Positions 63,600 through 64,000 of a DNA stretch of 64,000 nt are shown piece by piece. Position 1 is the first letter of the stretch, and every line of letters starts with the position of its first letter. The stretch spans positions 78,594,842-78,658,841 of the forward strand of contig NC_067285.1 of NCBI RefSeq assembly GCF_020740795.1. The letters run 5' to 3'. The translations under genes were made by a program, and so were the position numbers. Source of the stretch: Apus apus (taxonomy: Eukaryota > Chordata > Aves > Apodiformes > Apodidae). A model generated the notes under the pieces. It made no database searches. It worked only from the letters and a program-made list of their open reading frames with translations, and had not been told where the DNA came from.

Positions 63600-63648
63600 A
63601 TGGCTACAACGCTGAAATCCATTCAGCAACATTTACTAGCTTGGACCA
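63600..63648 (+). other. Possible first coding exon of an unidentified + strand transcript
   Basis: ATG in strong context (A at -3, G at +4) opens MATTLKSIQQHLLAWT and reaches a near-consensus donor cca|gtgagt in phase 1. It starts 142 bases from the ASB5 form A ATG on the opposite strand, a layout compatible with a bidirectional promoter. The peptide was not recognised and any partner exon would lie beyond the window. It could be chance. Confidence 0.25.
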
Positions 63649-64000
63649 GTGAGTACATAGTGGGGGAAGGGAAGGACTGCTCGAGCATTTTCTATTTTTA
63701 AAACAGAGAAAGAATCAGCTTAGCTACAGCATGAGTCTTAACTATTTACATGATTTAAATGGGAAAAAGGTGTTAATTTTTTAATCACTTAACCAAAACA
63801 GAAGAAGATTTTTAAAGCTTAAATATTCAACACTTTGTTGCTTGAATAACAAGCAACCTAAACCAGAAAAACTAAAACTGTTTTATCAGATTGGCAGTTC
63901 TTTTAATAATAGAAACAATGTTACTGAATCCAGCTTCACTCACATGTAACTTGCAGTTAAGAGATGTTTTGGAATTCAGAAGAATCCATAAAACTACGAA

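Overview
The window looks like vertebrate nuclear DNA, most probably from a bird. It is AT-rich, its genes are split into many short exons with GT-AG introns, and the recognisable interspersed repeats are CR1-type LINE fragments with the 3' end usual in birds and other sauropsids. The introns are compact: the WDR17 coding exons span about 31 kb. No bacterial-type operons, CRISPR arrays, tRNA or rRNA genes were seen.

Layout: 1-1110 is a 5'-truncated CR1 element. 1111-10960 holds the 5' part of WDR17, including one upstream exon (2649-2714) and CR1 pieces. 10967-42218 is the complete main open reading frame of WDR17 on the + strand: 28 coding exons whose phases all agree, giving 1283 residues. 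42219 to about 44.6 kb is the probable WDR17 3' UTR. 44.6-49.9 kb is intergenic and contains one small CpG-rich block near 47.0 kb. 49933-63458 is ASB5 on the - strand, tail-to-tail with WDR17: six common coding exons plus two alternative first coding exons.

The gene order WDR17 then ASB5, in opposite orientations, matches the mammalian 4q34-type neighbourhood (GPM6A-WDR17-SPATA4-ASB5-SPCS3). No SPATA4 exon could be recognised between them.

The strongest unusual observation is at the start of WDR17. The upstream exon encodes a peptide like the N-terminal extension that I recall for the human long isoform, but here it ends in an in-frame TGA as its last codon, six bases before the main ATG in the spliced message. 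The ancestral N-terminal extension seems to have become a 21-codon upstream ORF. Other leads are a possible 21-nt cassette microexon in WDR17, two alternative first exons of ASB5, a possible divergent exon beside the ASB5 start, and the apparent absence of SPATA4.

All exon calls come from reading splice sites, reading frame and remembered family sequence. No alignment or transcript data were available.
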